Part shown: positions 27,364 through 40,641 of the stretch, piece after piece
How positions within the stretch are numbered: the stretch's first letter is position 1
Layout of the letters: every line of letters begins with the position of its first letter
From: Paramecium pentaurelia
Taxonomy: Eukaryota > Ciliophora > Oligohymenophorea > Peniculida > Parameciidae
Assembly: GCA_905183005.1 (NCBI GenBank)
Contig: CAJJDO010000044.1
Span: 487,122-551,121 of the forward strand
Reading direction: 5' to 3'
DNA length: 64,000 bases
Made by a program: the position numbers and the translations under genes
Notes under the pieces: generated by a model
What the model was told of the DNA's origin: nothing
Database searches by the model: none
What the model saw: only the letters and a program-made list of their open reading frames with translations

Positions 27364-29649
27364 TCATTATTATTATTAACGAAATGAATAGTAAACCTTC
27401 TTTTAAGTTTGGACAACTTTACTAAGTTCATCCAATTATTAAATTAATTCTCCTTTTTCTGCATGAAGATTCTAGATATTATTTTTTAATTCATCAATAA
27501 CTTGTCTCAATTATTCTAATTATGATTAATATTATTGATCTCTCTCTTAATCCTTTTTAATCAATTATTTAATTTGAGAATTAGTATCTTAATGTATTAT
27601 TTTTGATTATTCCTCATTATTTTAAACTTAATCTTGTTTAATTAATTTATTTAATTTTTTATTAACAATATCAACAATATTATTATATTTTGTATCTATT
27701 TGTTTTAATATTTTATTTTAATTATCTATTTATTTAGATTCACTATCTTATATAAGTTTAATTAGATCTTTTTTATCTTAAACTCTTTGTTATTAAACTT
27801 CATTTAATTATTTCTATAATTTAATAATTTACTTATTTTGTTATTTAATTAATACATCCATTTCATTCTATTAAGATGATGTCGATTAATATTATTAATT
27901 TATATATTATTCTTATTTTCTTATTTAATACTCAAGATTTTTAATTTTCATTTCTTAAACTTCTAATAATTTTTAACTTCTATTAATAGCTATATCAATT
28001 TCTTTTTTATATTATTCTTATTCTAATTATCTCAATTAAGAAATATGTTCCACTTCTTTTTAATTACTAATTTATACTGTTGGAGTATCTTATTTTTCTT
28101 TAATTATTTCTAATATCTATGTATAAATGGTATTATTTTAATATGTCTATTCTCTTAATTTAGTTAGTGATTATAATTCTTTATGAAATAAATCTAATAA
28201 ATCATCAACTCTTTTATTAGGACTAGTGATTATCCCTTCTAATTAATCAAGTGCTTCAAATAAAATAATAGTTTATTATTTGTATTCTTAAGAATTCAGA
28301 ATTTATTTACTAACATCTATGATAAGATCTTTTAAATCTTCATTTTATTTGATTAATTATTAATTTTTTAATAAATCTTTACAAATAGTTTCTAATTTTT
28401 CTAAACTCTTAATTTATTTTGGTTATTTTGATTTACTTTGAACTAATTTAGTCAATAAATCCTTACATTCCTTAATATGTTCATTACCTTTTCTACTTCT
28501 TAATTCATTTGAGATCTATTATGTAATATTTCTGAAATTATCTAGTAATTATTAAAGTTCTTCACTATTAAATTTATAGAAATTTTCCCTTGATTCATAA
28601 TTTTTCTCTATTTATTCAATATATTATTTAATTTTTTATAAATCTTAAATATAATGTTTTTCTCTTATTTCAATTTATTATGTTAGATATTCACATTTAT
28701 CTTTATTTCTTTAAATCTCTTATTTTAATGTTTTTTCTCTTAACAATGATAATTATTTAATATCTTCTGTTGCTTATTTTAATTATTCATTTTCTGCTTT
28801 AAGATAAGCAATTTAATCATCTTGTTAATTATTCTCAATTTTTGTAGCATATTAAGATTAATTAGATTTAATCTATGAAATTTATTGAATAGTTTAAATT
28901 GGTTTAAGATTTTCAATTTATTAATTTAAAGATTCTTCAATTTTTTAATAATTTCCATTGAAAAGTTTAAATTATTTAATTTCTGTTTAGAATTTAGAAA
29001 TTTCTTAAAGAGTACCTTATAATTGTAATATTACATCATTTTAAATTTATTGATCTAATTTAATTCTTTAATTCAATTAATTAGTAAGTTCTTTTTTTTC
29101 TTCAATATGTTTTGAATTTAATACTTCTTTTTAATTAATTTATATTTCTAATTCTCTTTTATAATAAACTAATTCTGACATATTCTATTTTTACCACTAA
29201 GTTAAGAAATCATAGAGAATGTTAATTTATTAAATATATTTTTCTTCTTGAGTATAATTATTTAATGCTTTTGATAATGGTTAGAATTGTTATAATTCTT
29301 CTTACAATAATTAATTTTCATGTTATAATTATTTAATTTTTTAATTATATTGATTTTATTATTCTAAGACAGCTTAAGTTTATTATATTTCCATTTCAGA
29401 TTCAATAGTTTATATTTTTTATGTTAATTGATCTTTTTATTAAAGTAATTATTTAATTATGTTTTTACTTTCTTCTAATTAATTAGTACATTCCAATAAT
29501 TATTATTTATACATAGGAGGTGTTTATTATTTTTAAGTTTGTAATTCTAAATCTCTTATTTTCTATTTTTATTCTAATATAATTTACTAGAGCATAATTT
29601 CTCTTTTACCTTAACTTGATTAATATTCAAAGCTGTTATTATTTTACAT
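27364..29649 (-). CDS. long coiled-coil protein
   Basis: 761 residues in a single intronless frame. Nearly the whole chain is Gln/Glu/Lys/Leu/Ile-rich with heptad spacing, few Pro or Gly, so a long parallel coiled coil is expected; it could be a basal-body, cortical or golgin-type tether. A break with TSPNKRVDDLLDLFHKEL in the middle and IRQ-type helices after it may be a hinge. No globular domain or membrane anchor seen. Glutamine is mainly coded by TAA, so the region looks stop-rich in the standard code. Convergent with 25836-27341. Confidence 0.75.
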
Positions 29650-29690
29650 TATAAATTAATTTAGTAAATAATTATTTCATATAATCAATT

Positions 29691-31032
29691 TCAAAATATA
29701 GAATCAAAATATTATTTATTAATATTATCTGATATATTAAATGATGAAAATTTTATGACACATGCATCTTCATCATTTTCTTCTTAAAGAGGTAAATTGT
29801 ATTCAACTTCATTCAATATTACACAATCTTCTTCAATTCTCTTTTATATAATTGTATTTGTCTCTGAACAATAAATAATATCTGATCCTAAATTTACTTT
29901 ATAATTCTTTTATACAAATGCTTATATAACTTAATTTAATTTATATATATATATAATTACATGTTTTATTTTATTCAAAATTTCTAGGAAATTCTTCTGC
30001 TGCTCTATAAATTAAATGATCAAAATCTGAATTTATATATGTTAATTCATTTATCATCTAATCAAGTTCCAATTACAATTAATCTAATTTTGAACTAACC
30101 CTCTATATCATCATACTCGATGCTACTTTACTGACAATTTATTCTGCTATTATTCCACCAATCTAAATCATTTATTAAATTACATACAAATAAACCTAAA
30201 TTAATATTACTTAATTTAGCAACAGTAACTCCTCCATTAAATAAGAATTATTTAAAAAATGATTTCCCTGATTCCAAAAATGAATTATTCTTTATTAATC
30301 TAGTTGCACAGTATTCCTTTATCTTTTCAGTTGCAATATCTTAAACATTTGATATGAATCCCCTCATCTATATATTGAATTTATATAATCATTACAATTT
30401 TATCTAAATATTTCTAATACAAAGTTTAATCTTTTTACTATGTCTATATTTATTCTACATTATAATCTACAAATTTATATGTATGTATTCTTCTTAATAA
30501 ATCATAAGTATATTCAACTTAAGCTTTATAATACGAAAGATGTACTGTTAAAGCATCAACTTATTTTTCTATTTGAAGATTTTAAAACTCTATTACTTAA
30601 ATTATTTTCGAATATGATCTTCAATTTTTAATCATCTAAATCATATCTAACATTTAACTTTAAATCTTAATAAGATAGTTTTCTTGCATATGCTTCTCTA
30701 ACCTTCTCCAAATATTTTAAAAATAATTATTTGTCAATCTGTTTCACAAACTCAAACCATTAATTAGAATCTACATTTTCATATACAACATCTCTCCACA
30801 ATGAAAATGTATTAGGTACAAAAGGTGCATTAATTAATTCATAATTTAAACAAGCTTCTGATTTCTCCATAAATTTCACAATATTCTCAAAATTCATTAT
30901 AATTATATTTAATATCATAACAGATTCAGTTATTTTTAAGATATAATTAAAATTAATATAAGTTATCTCACTTTCTTTAATAATCAACTATAGCACTTAT
31001 TCTTATTTAATTAACAATCATACTCGCTTCAT
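29691..31032 (-). CDS. unknown helical protein with glycine-rich hydrophobic patch
   Basis: About 397 residues. Introns: 30569-30596, 30368-30395, 30163-30187, 29930-29960 and a more doubtful 36-nt one at 30988-31023; without the latter the start would be the ATG at 30918 (371 residues). No family recognised. The N-terminal half is helical (WFEFVKQIDKQLF, HLSYYKAQVEYTYDLL, BAR- or bromodomain-like helices by feel only). The middle has a glycine-rich hydrophobic patch (NLGLFIGGIIAEQIV) that could be a membrane hairpin, and the end is an acidic tail. It lies 41 bp after the coiled-coil gene's start on the same strand. Confidence 0.65.
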
Positions 31033-31253
31033 AAATAATTCAACATTTTTCTTAATTCTTACTCAGTTTTATTTGGATTTCTACAGTAACTTAACAGAAT
31101 CCCTGTATCCTTATATTTATATCTAATATTTTATTTAAAGTCTAAGCTTTTTCTAATTTAATCAAGCTTTAAAAAAACAAATTTTCTTGGTTATATATAT
31201 ATTTAAACATCATCACAAAAATTGAATTTAATATTTACATAAAAAACTATCAT

Positions 31254-31727
31254 TCACTCTTCATCTTCATCTTTTTCCTAATGTTTACTCATATATAATC
31301 GAACCAATTATTTTGTTTTCATTATTTTTATTTAAGTTAACTTAACACAAGGTTTTGAAGGATTGAACTTTTAATGATGAGATCTAATCTTATTAAATTT
31401 AATATTACCTGCATTAACTAGGTGTTCTTGTTCCTATAATTTAACTCATTCTTTTAAATAATCTTTGACCCTTATTATGATTGGCATTTTCTTATAAAAA
31501 ACGAAGATATGATTCATGTTCCTCATTATTCCAATGTCCACACTTCTTTTATATCTTTTTAGAACTTTCTGATGTATCACATTAAGACTTAGTAACTTCT
31601 GGATCAATTTAAGGCATTACTTTGTAATTTAAATTAAATATATATTCCAAGATTTATTAATATTCTGAATCATTAAATAATCATTTAAACTCAACTTCTG
31701 TTTATTATCAAATTTATCGTCATTCAT
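31254..31727 (-). CDS. SANT/Myb-like protein (paralogue 1)
   Basis: 140 residues. A single Myb/SANT repeat: GHWNNEEHESYLRFLQ, RLFKRMSQIIGTRTPSQCRSHHQKF, i.e. the third helix carries an R-SHHQKF motif close to the SHAQKYF class of one-repeat Mybs. Likely nuclear DNA binding. The C-terminal tail is Lys-rich then acidic (KDEDEE). Introns 31665-31690 and 31384-31408; the second splits the codon for the Arg of RSHHQKF, and the same position is used in the paralogue at 42889-43650. Start at 31727 (MNDDKFDNKQ). Confidence 0.85.
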
Positions 31728-32027
31728 TTTTGATCACTTTTTTATTGACACATTAAAATTCATTTAAATTTCCAATTTCTTAACCATTCTTATTCATTTT
31801 TGTAAATACATTACAAAATAAGAATATTTATATTATTTAATCAAATAAGTTATAAAAATTGATACTTCATATTTTAAAACAATTTTCTCTTTTTATAACA
31901 TCTAATTATCGAACAATCAAAGATAGTTTTATAATATAATTAAATTGAAACATCAATAATATATGATTTATTTAAATATCTTAATATAAAATATAAAATT
32001 AATTATTATAAAAATGATATTGATAAA

Positions 32028-33713
32028 TCAATCTATGAATTCTTAATTACAAGTTGGACATCTTCTGTGACGGTAAAACCATGTTTTAATACAAATGATA
32101 TGAAACATATGAAGTTGATGACATTTTAATTAAACAACATTTGAAGATCCTTTTTCCAACTTGTCTAAGCATATCATACAATCCATCTAACTTGTTTAAG
32201 GTTTTACAATCATATAGGTAGGTTAATTTTAGGATGTAAATTTTAATTAATTAAGTAGATTATCTTATTAATTAATTAAAATAACATTATTATTAGGTTA
32301 AGTTTGTACTCTGCTATTAATTAATTATGATTAATTTTGAATTGAAGATTAATTTGTTGAAATTTCTTGAATGCTTCCATTATTATTTTTTTAGAATATT
32401 AATTATTGTAATTTATTGCAATGTTGATATATGATGTATTTATAAATTAAAATGATGAGCATTATGAATTGAAATATACCACAATCAAATTCAATGAAGA
32501 TATCATAATTGATTATATTTGTATACTTTTTATGTTTTTTATAAATTAATTAACCAATAGTTGTGAATATTAAACATAAAATTAATCCAATTCGAAAGAA
32601 TTCATTTCTAAAATTTTTTCTAAATATTATCGAATCTATAAGTATTTAAGAATTTTAATAGCATAAAACTTCAACTGCTTATTCTATATTAATTAATTAA
32701 AAAAATATATACCACAATTAATTGTATGCCTAATCTAATTAAATACGATTATTATCAATAGATAATAGAATAAATTTGATGATACTAAAACATAACAAGT
32801 CTCATTTTAAGTTAATATCATTAATAAACTGAGAACAATTAATTTACCTAAACTGTAAAATATAATTGATCCACTAAGAAATGATCCAAAAGATATAGCT
32901 TTTTATTTCTCTAATAAAAATAATATGTTGAATTACATTTATTATTATAAACATGCTAGAATTCTTAAATTTTGAATGAACTACAACAACAGTTGTTTTA
33001 AAAAAATGAAAAAACCATGAAGAAAACTTAAGCAATTTAAAGAACCATTAATATAGCAATAATTGGCCAATTTATATAAATTACTTGTTTTATATATGGA
33101 AATGAGATTGTTTCAATTTGTTTTATTTTACAATCTTTATCTAAAATGCACTATAATTCTGAATAGATAAATTCTTTATGAATATTCTCTATAGAATCAA
33201 AACACATACAAATAGAGATTTAACTTTGATATATTTAGCTAATAAACATTATTATACAAAGTGAACAATATAAAAGTATGATTTTAATCCATAAATATTT
33301 AGACTAGTTTGTAAATGCTATCATAAATTTTAATGTTGATTAATATAGAATTGAATTAGCATCAATTTCAATTTGAGTTTGTTCATTAATTTATCTTACT
33401 TTATTTTCAGCTTCTTAAAACGAACAATATTGGTACAATAAGCAAATTATAATAATCACCATCAATATTATCACTAAGATGCAAAAATATATTATTTAAT
33501 TGTAATCATTATTTTTGTTACCTACAAATATGCAAAAGATGATATTCATAGCTAAATATAACAAAACAAGTTTATAAATATAGAAAATTAGTCGAAACTT
33601 TACTTAACATTATCCTTGTTTCTATACTTGATTTAATTCCCTATGTAAGGAAGAATAATTAACCTATTTTATTCTGATTAGTCAGAGTCAGGTTCAGGAT
33701 AGATGATTTCCAT
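32028..33713 (-). CDS. multi-pass membrane RING-H2 ubiquitin ligase (paralogue 2)
   Basis: 535 residues. Same plan as 12240-13904: short polar N-terminus, several membrane helices (LVLLYLAMNIIFCIFV, LVIILMVIIIICLLYQY), a shared FTNQSK motif between membrane helices, FQEAE before it, a NYDIFIEFD motif, and a C-terminal RING-H2 (CMICLDK ... KCHQLHMFH ... RRCPTCN). Introns 33641-33663, 32911-32936, 32684-32712; the first rests partly on comparison with the paralogues, and the acceptor/donor of the last is the least certain. Expected membrane E3 ligase. Divergence from the other two copies is high outside the motifs, so the duplications are old. Confidence 0.85.
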
Positions 33714-34002
33714 TTAGAATGTAATATTAAATAATTATGAATTAATTTTGATAAAGTTTATTGATATTTAATAAACAAGGTGTTTAATCACATCTTTTTC
33801 ATATTAAAATTTTACAATATCAATAAAATATATTTAAATAATACTTTATTTAATTACCAATAAATGAAGCTAGAAAATAGAATATATTTAAAATTAAAAA
33901 TATATCAGATAAATAATTGAAATTACTCAATTCAATCATCAATCTTAAATAATAATTTCAAGTATATTTCTTCATCTAAGATAAATAACAAAAAACATTG
34001 AA

Positions 34003-35387
34003 TCATCCCCACCTAATTGGTTTAGGAGCTTCTGAATTGTACTTCTATTGATTTTATTCATTATTTGATAGTTTGTTTTAATATAGATTTTGAATTTAAG
34101 AAGAAGAACTATTGATGTAAGGTATAGCATTCTAATGAATTATACTTATTTTTTAATTTTATTATTTTTTTAGTAATTTCTTTTGTCTGATTCTTTCCAT
34201 CTCAAGCATTTAGACTGAATTAGCAGTATATTTAGATCTATCCTCATGTTAAGAATTGATTTATGAAATTTATTGTTACAATTGATATCTATCACTTTTT
34301 AATGGTGGAACAGAGCCATTAAGTCTTATTTCTTTTTAATTATTAATTTTAGGTAGAAAAGAACTATTTACTAAAGATTCATCATAAGATTTATTTGCAT
34401 TTTCAATAAGGTATTTTGATTTAGGAAGTTTCTCTTTAAGATATTTCAAATTTTTAGGTAATTTAATAGTCTACAAAAGTATATTTGAAACATTCTAAGA
34501 TGATTAAGTTTATTAAGAAATTCTACTTTCAATAATAAATTGTCTAGCATTCCTCAATAGAATAGGATTGCTTAATAACTGAATACAAGAAGGTCTAGAT
34601 TTGCTATGAACTTGTAAACATAATCCAATAATAGTCATCAATTCTCCACTAAATTTTGATGGAATTCGTTCAAATAATCCTTTCTATACTTTTTTATACA
34701 ATCCTTCCATATTTTAGGCTCTAAATGGAGGTTTAAGTGTAGCCATCTCATATGCTACACAACCCAAACTCCAAATATCACTTTTAGTATCATAAGGTTA
34801 ATCTCTCCATACTTCAGGACTTGCATAATATGGTGTTCCTGTTTAAGTATATACTAAGTCTTTTTTGGCTACTTTAGATACATTCATGTCTCCAAGTTTA
34901 TAGTTACTTTAATGAAGAAATACATTGGCTGACTTTAAATCACGATGTAAAATCTTCATCTGATGTAACGTTCGTAAAGCTATAAATTAGGTATTATAAA
35001 TACCTAGTAAGACTTAATAAATCATTTTCCAAATTTCTATTTCCTAAAAGTATTGTTTATGTTTAATATGTTATTAGATATGTTATTATAAATCCCCTTA
35101 ATCTGCATATTCCATTACAATGCATAAATATTAAGATTATTCATCATAGAATGCTTCTTTATAAGCTATTATATTAGGATGTTATATGCTAGCCAATATC
35201 CGAATTTCATTTAATGAATTCTCTTTCTCTTTCTCTTTTAATTGTCCCATCCTTACTTTTTTCATGGCATATTCTTATTGATCCGATTATCTTTTAACCT
35301 TTAATACTGTAGAAAAAGATCCTAGATAATATAATTGAATATAATATTACCTTCCCCCAACTTCTCAAAAACAATGAAGTTTTTCAT
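34003..35387 (-). CDS. NEK (NIMA-related) protein kinase
   Basis: 443 residues. N-terminal kinase domain: GEGSFSTVLKVKR, YAMKKV lysine, EKENSLNEIRILASIQHPNII (NEK-like), HRDLKSANVF, GTPYYASPEVW and DIWSLGCVAYEMATLKPPF. The metal-binding DFG reads DMN in KLGDMNVSKVA; ciliate and algal NEKs often have DLN here, so the Asp is kept and activity is plausible. NEKs act in cilia length control and basal bodies. The C-terminal 170 residues are Ser/Gln/Lys-rich. Introns 35322-35350 and 34980-35003; the first sits inside the glycine loop codons. The start at 35387 opens with MKNFIVFEKLG. Confidence 0.9.
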
Positions 35388-35615
35388 AATTATAAAATTA
35401 ATAAAATAGAAAAATATCAAAAACTTAATTTCAAGAAATGTGATTCATAGATTAGTAGATCACAAATGCTATTTAATCAACAAATTGAAATGTTATTGAA
35501 GTATTATTATGTGAAATGTATAAAAATATATTAAAAATTTTTTAGATATCTTATGTATCATTAAAGCAATAATTATAATCTAAAATATAAATATTATATT
35601 AATTACAATGATAAA

Positions 35616-35786
35616 ATGATTTCACTTGAAGATATTGAATTCAAATTTAATTAACTAGTTTAAATTAAAAAAAGAGAATTTTTTATTACAGATGAATAAG
35701 CTACAATAAAAGAAGAATAAAAGAGATATTAGAAATAATAGTAAAAATATATAAAATTTGGACCTAAAAATTTTATTATATAATGA
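35616..35786 (+). CDS. possible small protein
   Basis: 56 codons, no intron. The frame MISLEDIEFKFNQ... ending KYIKFGPKNFIIQ has an ordinary charged composition and a stop at TGA 35784, but at this length a random frame is possible where only TGA stops translation. No domain or homologue recognised. It would be divergent from the NEK gene (228 bp upstream of its start). Confidence 0.35.
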
Positions 35787-36148
35787 CAAATATTTTTACT
35801 TTGAATGTATTATTTCATTTAGACAATTAATATAATTAGACAATGAATATATATATATTAAAATCGAATATTGATTTGATCCTATTTTTTGTAATATTTT
35901 TGGTTACTATAATTTGACTCTTATTTCTAAATTTCTTGTTAATAATTAATTTATCCTTAATTTTAGATAACAATTAAAAAATCTATATATAAGAAAGTTT
36001 TAAAAGATTTCAAGAATTTCTTACGTTGATTTATCTAAGATCGATTAAATCAGTAGTGCTGTTGATAGTTTATGAAAGTAACTGATTAAATGTATATTGT
36101 TTATGTATAGCATAATATGAATTAATATATAATGAGATACATCTAGAA
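35787..36148. other. AT-rich spacer, nothing recognised
   Basis: About 360 bp between the possible small protein and the 3' end of the minus-strand gene at 36149. TGA-type stops in all frames; no repeats or structure noted apart from TA-rich runs. Confidence 0.45.
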
Positions 36149-36530
36149 TCATTTATTAAATAATTGGAATTTCCTTTTGTTCATTGCATTAAAACAAGAA
36201 TCAAAATATTTGTTATTTAAAAAATATTTTTTCTCTTCTTTAGCTTTGGTATATCTACAAGTGTTCAAACATAAACCATTTAATTCTCTAATGGTCAAAC
36301 AGATTAAACCTTACAACACAGATAATAAAAATAAATACTTCTCTTGGACTCTCTTTATGATAAGTAATATTACGTTGTTTCAATTTCTAATATTAATTTT
36401 ATGCTGCTTCTAATGGAGGTAATGAAATAATTCTTTTTCTTGATCTAGTTGGAGATCTTGTAAATTATCTTGTTAAACTGGATTTTAATATTCTTCGGTT
36501 TAGATCAATTGCTTGACTTTCTGTATTCAT
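36149..36530 (-). CDS. small basic protein, unknown
   Basis: 109 residues after removing introns 36351-36373 (23 nt) and 36310-36338 (29 nt). The first exon is basic and Ser/Arg-rich (RRILKSSLTRQFTRSPTRSRKR, a phosphorylation-prone segment given here only by its ends if split: RRILKSSLTR then SPTRSRKR). The last exon has several Cys (LNGLCLNTCRYTKAKEEKKY). Not recognised. The two introns are needed together to reach the C-terminal frame, which is the weaker part of the model. Same strand as the RING gene downstream at 36650, whose stop lies 120 bp upstream of this start. Confidence 0.55.
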
Positions 36531-36649
36531 TAAAATTATTATAATAATATATATTTAATCACATTTGATTTAACATATATTCTATATAATAATATGTATT
36601 TATTGATTTTAATGTTCAAATATGATATAAATATTAATAAAATATAATA

Positions 36650-38290
36650 TCATAAAATTTGAGTATTACATAATGGACATTTTTTATTTTAAATAAGCCA
36701 ATCTGTGATACATTTCTTATGAAAGATATGAGTATTATGACAATTCAATTATAATATAGGATCATCTAAATTAAATATCATTGGTTGCAAACAAATTATA
36801 CAGTCTGATTTTTCATTTTCATTTTAAATAATGAAATCAATATTTTTGACTTTTTTAAATGGAGGTCTATTTCTTGAATTATCATAATTATCATCATTTT
36901 ATGATCTTAAAATCATTTCTAATTAAGCTTATTCTGTTGATAATCTTATTTATTAATTCTCAATTGTTTATTATTATTAATCTTCAATAACTTATATTTA
37001 ATGTATAATATTGCTATGTCCCTTATTAAAATATGGAATAATCAAATATTTAATAATAGCCAATCCTAATAATATTAATTAAGTTATTGCACAATCATAG
37101 AAAATGAATATATCAAAATTTATGATTCCATTTTATGTATCCATTTCTATTCTAAATATACATGTTCCTATAATTGTAAAAATAAATGATGTTAATAATA
37201 ACAATTAAAATACTTTTTTAGTGTTCATACTTTTTAATTTTGAATCTATTAATATTTAATGATTTATAAATATAGAACTATCATTTTAAGGAGGTCTTTA
37301 TACTATATAAAATATAATATATATAATTTACTTGTAGAAATTTCATTGAATAATGCATTTACTAAAGTTGCCATAAAGAAATGATAATATAGATTAGATC
37401 CTATTAAGACATATGAAGTTGAATTGGGAGTAATAAATATTGTACATAAGATCATCATTTTGCCAATATTATTCACAAGAAAGATACCACAAAATGCTTT
37501 ACTCCATCTAATAACTTTTAGTATATCTATTAATTAAGTATTAAAATTACTTAAATTTGTATCATTATATTAATATGGAGGAATAGACTGATTTCTACAT
37601 TTAAAATAGATTGTTAATGCAATTTTCAAGATTTCATAAATAAAGAAAATGAAAATCAAAATTGAACATAAGATAATTAAAGGGAATAACAAATTTCCAT
37701 TATTTTATGTTCTTGTTTAGTAATTAATTCTATCATCATTATTATTATTATTATTATTGTTAGTTTCATCAAGATCCTTATAATCCTCATCTTCATTATA
37801 TTCATCTTTTGATAAAAATGCTACATTGTGAATTAGTATAGAGATTGCAAACACAATATATATATATGTTAATCTTATTGCAGTAAATTTAGATTAGTTT
37901 GTATAAAAAAACAGAAATGTAATTGATGATTAGTACATCTATCTATTTAAATACTTTTCTTAAGGTATTTTATTCAATCTTTCTTTTGCTTCAGAAAATT
38001 AAAATAAGATGTACAATGTACATCCAAAAAGAACTATTAGCAAAGGAATTAACAAAATTCCTACTAAAAGTAATTATTAGGATTGTCTATATTTATTGGC
38101 AACAACAATAGAAATAAGCAGAGTTATCACAATCAATACCATTAAGACATAAAGTAGAAAAGAGATTATGCGAAACTAAACAGTTGATTAGAATGCTTAT
38201 TAAACTTAATTGCTTAATGAATTTTCGAGTTAACTTTAGTAACTAAATAATTACTAAAACCTACTTGTTTTATCTCAAGTTATTTAGCAT
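36650..38290 (-). CDS. multi-pass membrane RING-H2 ubiquitin ligase (paralogue 3)
   Basis: 529 residues. Same architecture as 12240 and 32028: Gln-rich N-terminus, membrane helices (LLYVLMVLIVITLLISIVV; LLLVGILLIPLLIVLFGC), FSEAKE, the shared FTNQSK-type motif (YTNQSKFTAIRLTY), an Asp/Asn-rich loop with seven Asn from an AAT array (near 37737-37757), a NFDIFIFYD motif, and a C-terminal RING-H2 (CIICLQP ... NCHNTHIFHKKC ... KKCPLCN). Introns 38243-38264 and 37303-37331. The start at 38290 requires the first intron, which joins MLNNLRQNN to the Gln-rich segment. Expected membrane E3 ligase; localisation unknown. Confidence 0.87.
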
Positions 38291-38737
38291 CTTATATAAA
38301 CTAATTAAATTAACAAGATTATAATATAAATAAATTAAAACTCATTATCTATTCAATCAAATAATATATGTGATATAATTACTTATATAATAAGATTATT
38401 ATATCAAATAAGTTAATATAAAAATTAATAATAAAAATACAATAAGTAGTTTGTAAACTTAATGATAATAATAGAATCTTAAATAAATTAAATAAAGTAT
38501 AAGATATATATTAAATATATTATGATATTTAATAATATTATTTTTTAATTAGTAAAAATAAATAATATTATAGTATCTAATAAAATATTTAAGGAATTTT
38601 TACTAATAAAATAGAGAATAGTAAAAATAGAGTTAATAATTATTTAGTTATTTTTATATATAAAAGGATGAATATGTTATTGTATTTATATAATGTAAAA
38701 ATTGAAAAGTGTAAAAACGATTATTAATAATTTTAAT
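38291..38737. other. divergent AT-rich intergenic region
   Basis: About 450 bp between the divergent RING gene and the secreted-protein gene; should hold both promoters. Very AT-rich with no frame of note. Confidence 0.5.
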
Positions 38738-39305
38738 ATGTACAAATCAGTTCTGATATGCGCATTGCTATTAACAACATATGCTGGACACGTAAGAAAA
38801 TCACATGGTGCAGTTCACTAAAAGAGAACATTCAATAGTGCTTTCATGGAATTTGTAAATTTAGGGGATAGTGATTACCATCTGAATCCAAAAGAAGCTT
38901 GTATAAAATTTGTAAAATTGAATAGAACATTGGGCTTAAATAACTTCAGAAGAAGTAAAACATGAGTCCAAAAAACATAAATCCTTAGTTGAAACTCATG
39001 CTGAGTATATTCCTGGAGTTGTTGGATAAGTTACTGATTTATCAAATAATGCTGGTGTATATTCATATACAGTGACAGATTCAAATGGTAATATCATTGA
39101 ATAAGATTCTGGTGATCATTTGGCTAAGTAATTTAATACTGCATATCTTCAAATGACATAAGAAATTGAGAGAGGTCCAGCTATGATTAAATTATAGACA
39201 GACTTGGATAATATAATGAGAGAAGATTAAATGGAGTAAGAAAATAAAGAGGAATAATAAAGATAAGCATTAGAAGGAACAGCTTTATCAGAATAAGATT
39301 AATGA
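38738..39305 (+). CDS. small secreted protein, unknown
   Basis: 180 residues with one 25-nt intron (38901-38925). The start at 38738 gives a signal peptide (MYKSVLICALLLTTYAG). The mature part begins basic (HVRKSHGAVHQKR), includes VVGQVTDLSNNAGVYSYTVTD, which looks beta-rich, and ends in an acidic Gln-rich helix. No Cys-rich or catalytic motif. It is probably a secreted or granule protein; a link to trichocysts is only a guess from its signal peptide and helix. Confidence 0.72.
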
Positions 39306-39364
39306 TTCATATTCAAAAAAATATATACAAATTGAAAAGTATTATTATAATAATAAATTTAATA

Positions 39365-40641
39365 ATGAAACCTAATCAAAAAGTATTAGAACATCTCAAG
39401 ACTTATGACTATTATTTACCAATTCATTTAGATTATGTATAGAAATGGTATATATATATATTATTATAGGTTTTATGAATAAATGATCGATAATTTAGGA
39501 TTAAGCGAAAGTTTTAGAAACTCATTTTTGAGTTAGATTTCTAAGATTGGATAATTAGCACATAATGAATAGCAATTTAGAAAATTAATAAGAGATTCTT
39601 GGTTTGGTTTTTTTAATTCAAAACCATTGTCTAGCATTTGTCCTATACTTGATAGATAAGAACAGAATGAAGTATTAGAATTTATGTTGAATGTTTTAAT
39701 TGAACCAAAATAATATGAAATAACATATATAGATGAATTACTATAAATATATGAATATTACTTACAAGGAGTAAAACAATAGAATTATTTTTATTTAGAA
39801 TAGAGGTGTTGCTAGTATTATAAATAGGACAAAATTTAGAATGATTCTAAGTAAATTGATATGTAGTAAATTTATTATAAGTTAAGATGAAAGATATTAA
39901 ACATAAATTAAACAATATTTAATTGATCTTTATCTAAGAAAAATTGAAAAATTGGATGAAAAAGATAGAATTCATGTTGAATAAATTACTAGAATTAATA
40001 TCTTTCATATTTTATAAGAATTGTTATTTGATTAAATTGATGGATAAGGAAATATATTTAATCATCTTAAACGTGTAATCTTAATCTTATTAGATGAATC
40101 ATAAAATATATTAATATCCTTTTAAATTTTTAAGAATTTCTATCAAATGTATTTAGATAAAGAGAAATTTTTATTTGATAGAATTGATCCAAGATAAAAT
40201 GTAGATTATAATAGAATTTCTATTGAATTAAATTAGAAATACTTTGAAAAGAAAGATCTAAGAGAAGCCTTGAAATCTATTGTATCAAGATTAACTTCAA
40301 ATATTGATTATAAATTAATCATAAGAGAATTAGTTACTAAAGATATTTATAGTAAAGAAAATGAATAAATGTTTTTTCCTGTCTTTAAAGAATATGATCT
40401 CAATAATTAATAAAAATATAGAAGATAATAAACTATTGATCATGATCTTATTTAATAAATTAAACTCTTAGGATTTAATAAATTGGATAAAAGAAATGAA
40501 GTTGAATTTGATAATCTCAATTTTTCAATCAATATAATAGATAATAATAATATTGTTGTAATCAATAAAAGAAATAAATAAAAAGCAAAATGTTCAAACA
40601 TAAAAGAACTTCATTTCTTTATGCAGAATTACAATATATGA
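39365..40641 (+). CDS. unknown helical protein
   Basis: About 407 residues with introns 39448-39469 (22 nt) and 39851-39881 (31 nt; a 19-nt alternative at the same acceptor would add four residues). Not recognised. Helical, Asp/Asn/Lys-rich, with LLFDQIDGQGNIFNHLKRV, which resembles an EF-hand-like loop (DQIDGQGN), and YLDKEKFLFDRIDP. No membrane segment or signal peptide. Followed by about 290 bp of AT-rich spacer with a TA repeat before the convergent polo-like kinase. Confidence 0.65.
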
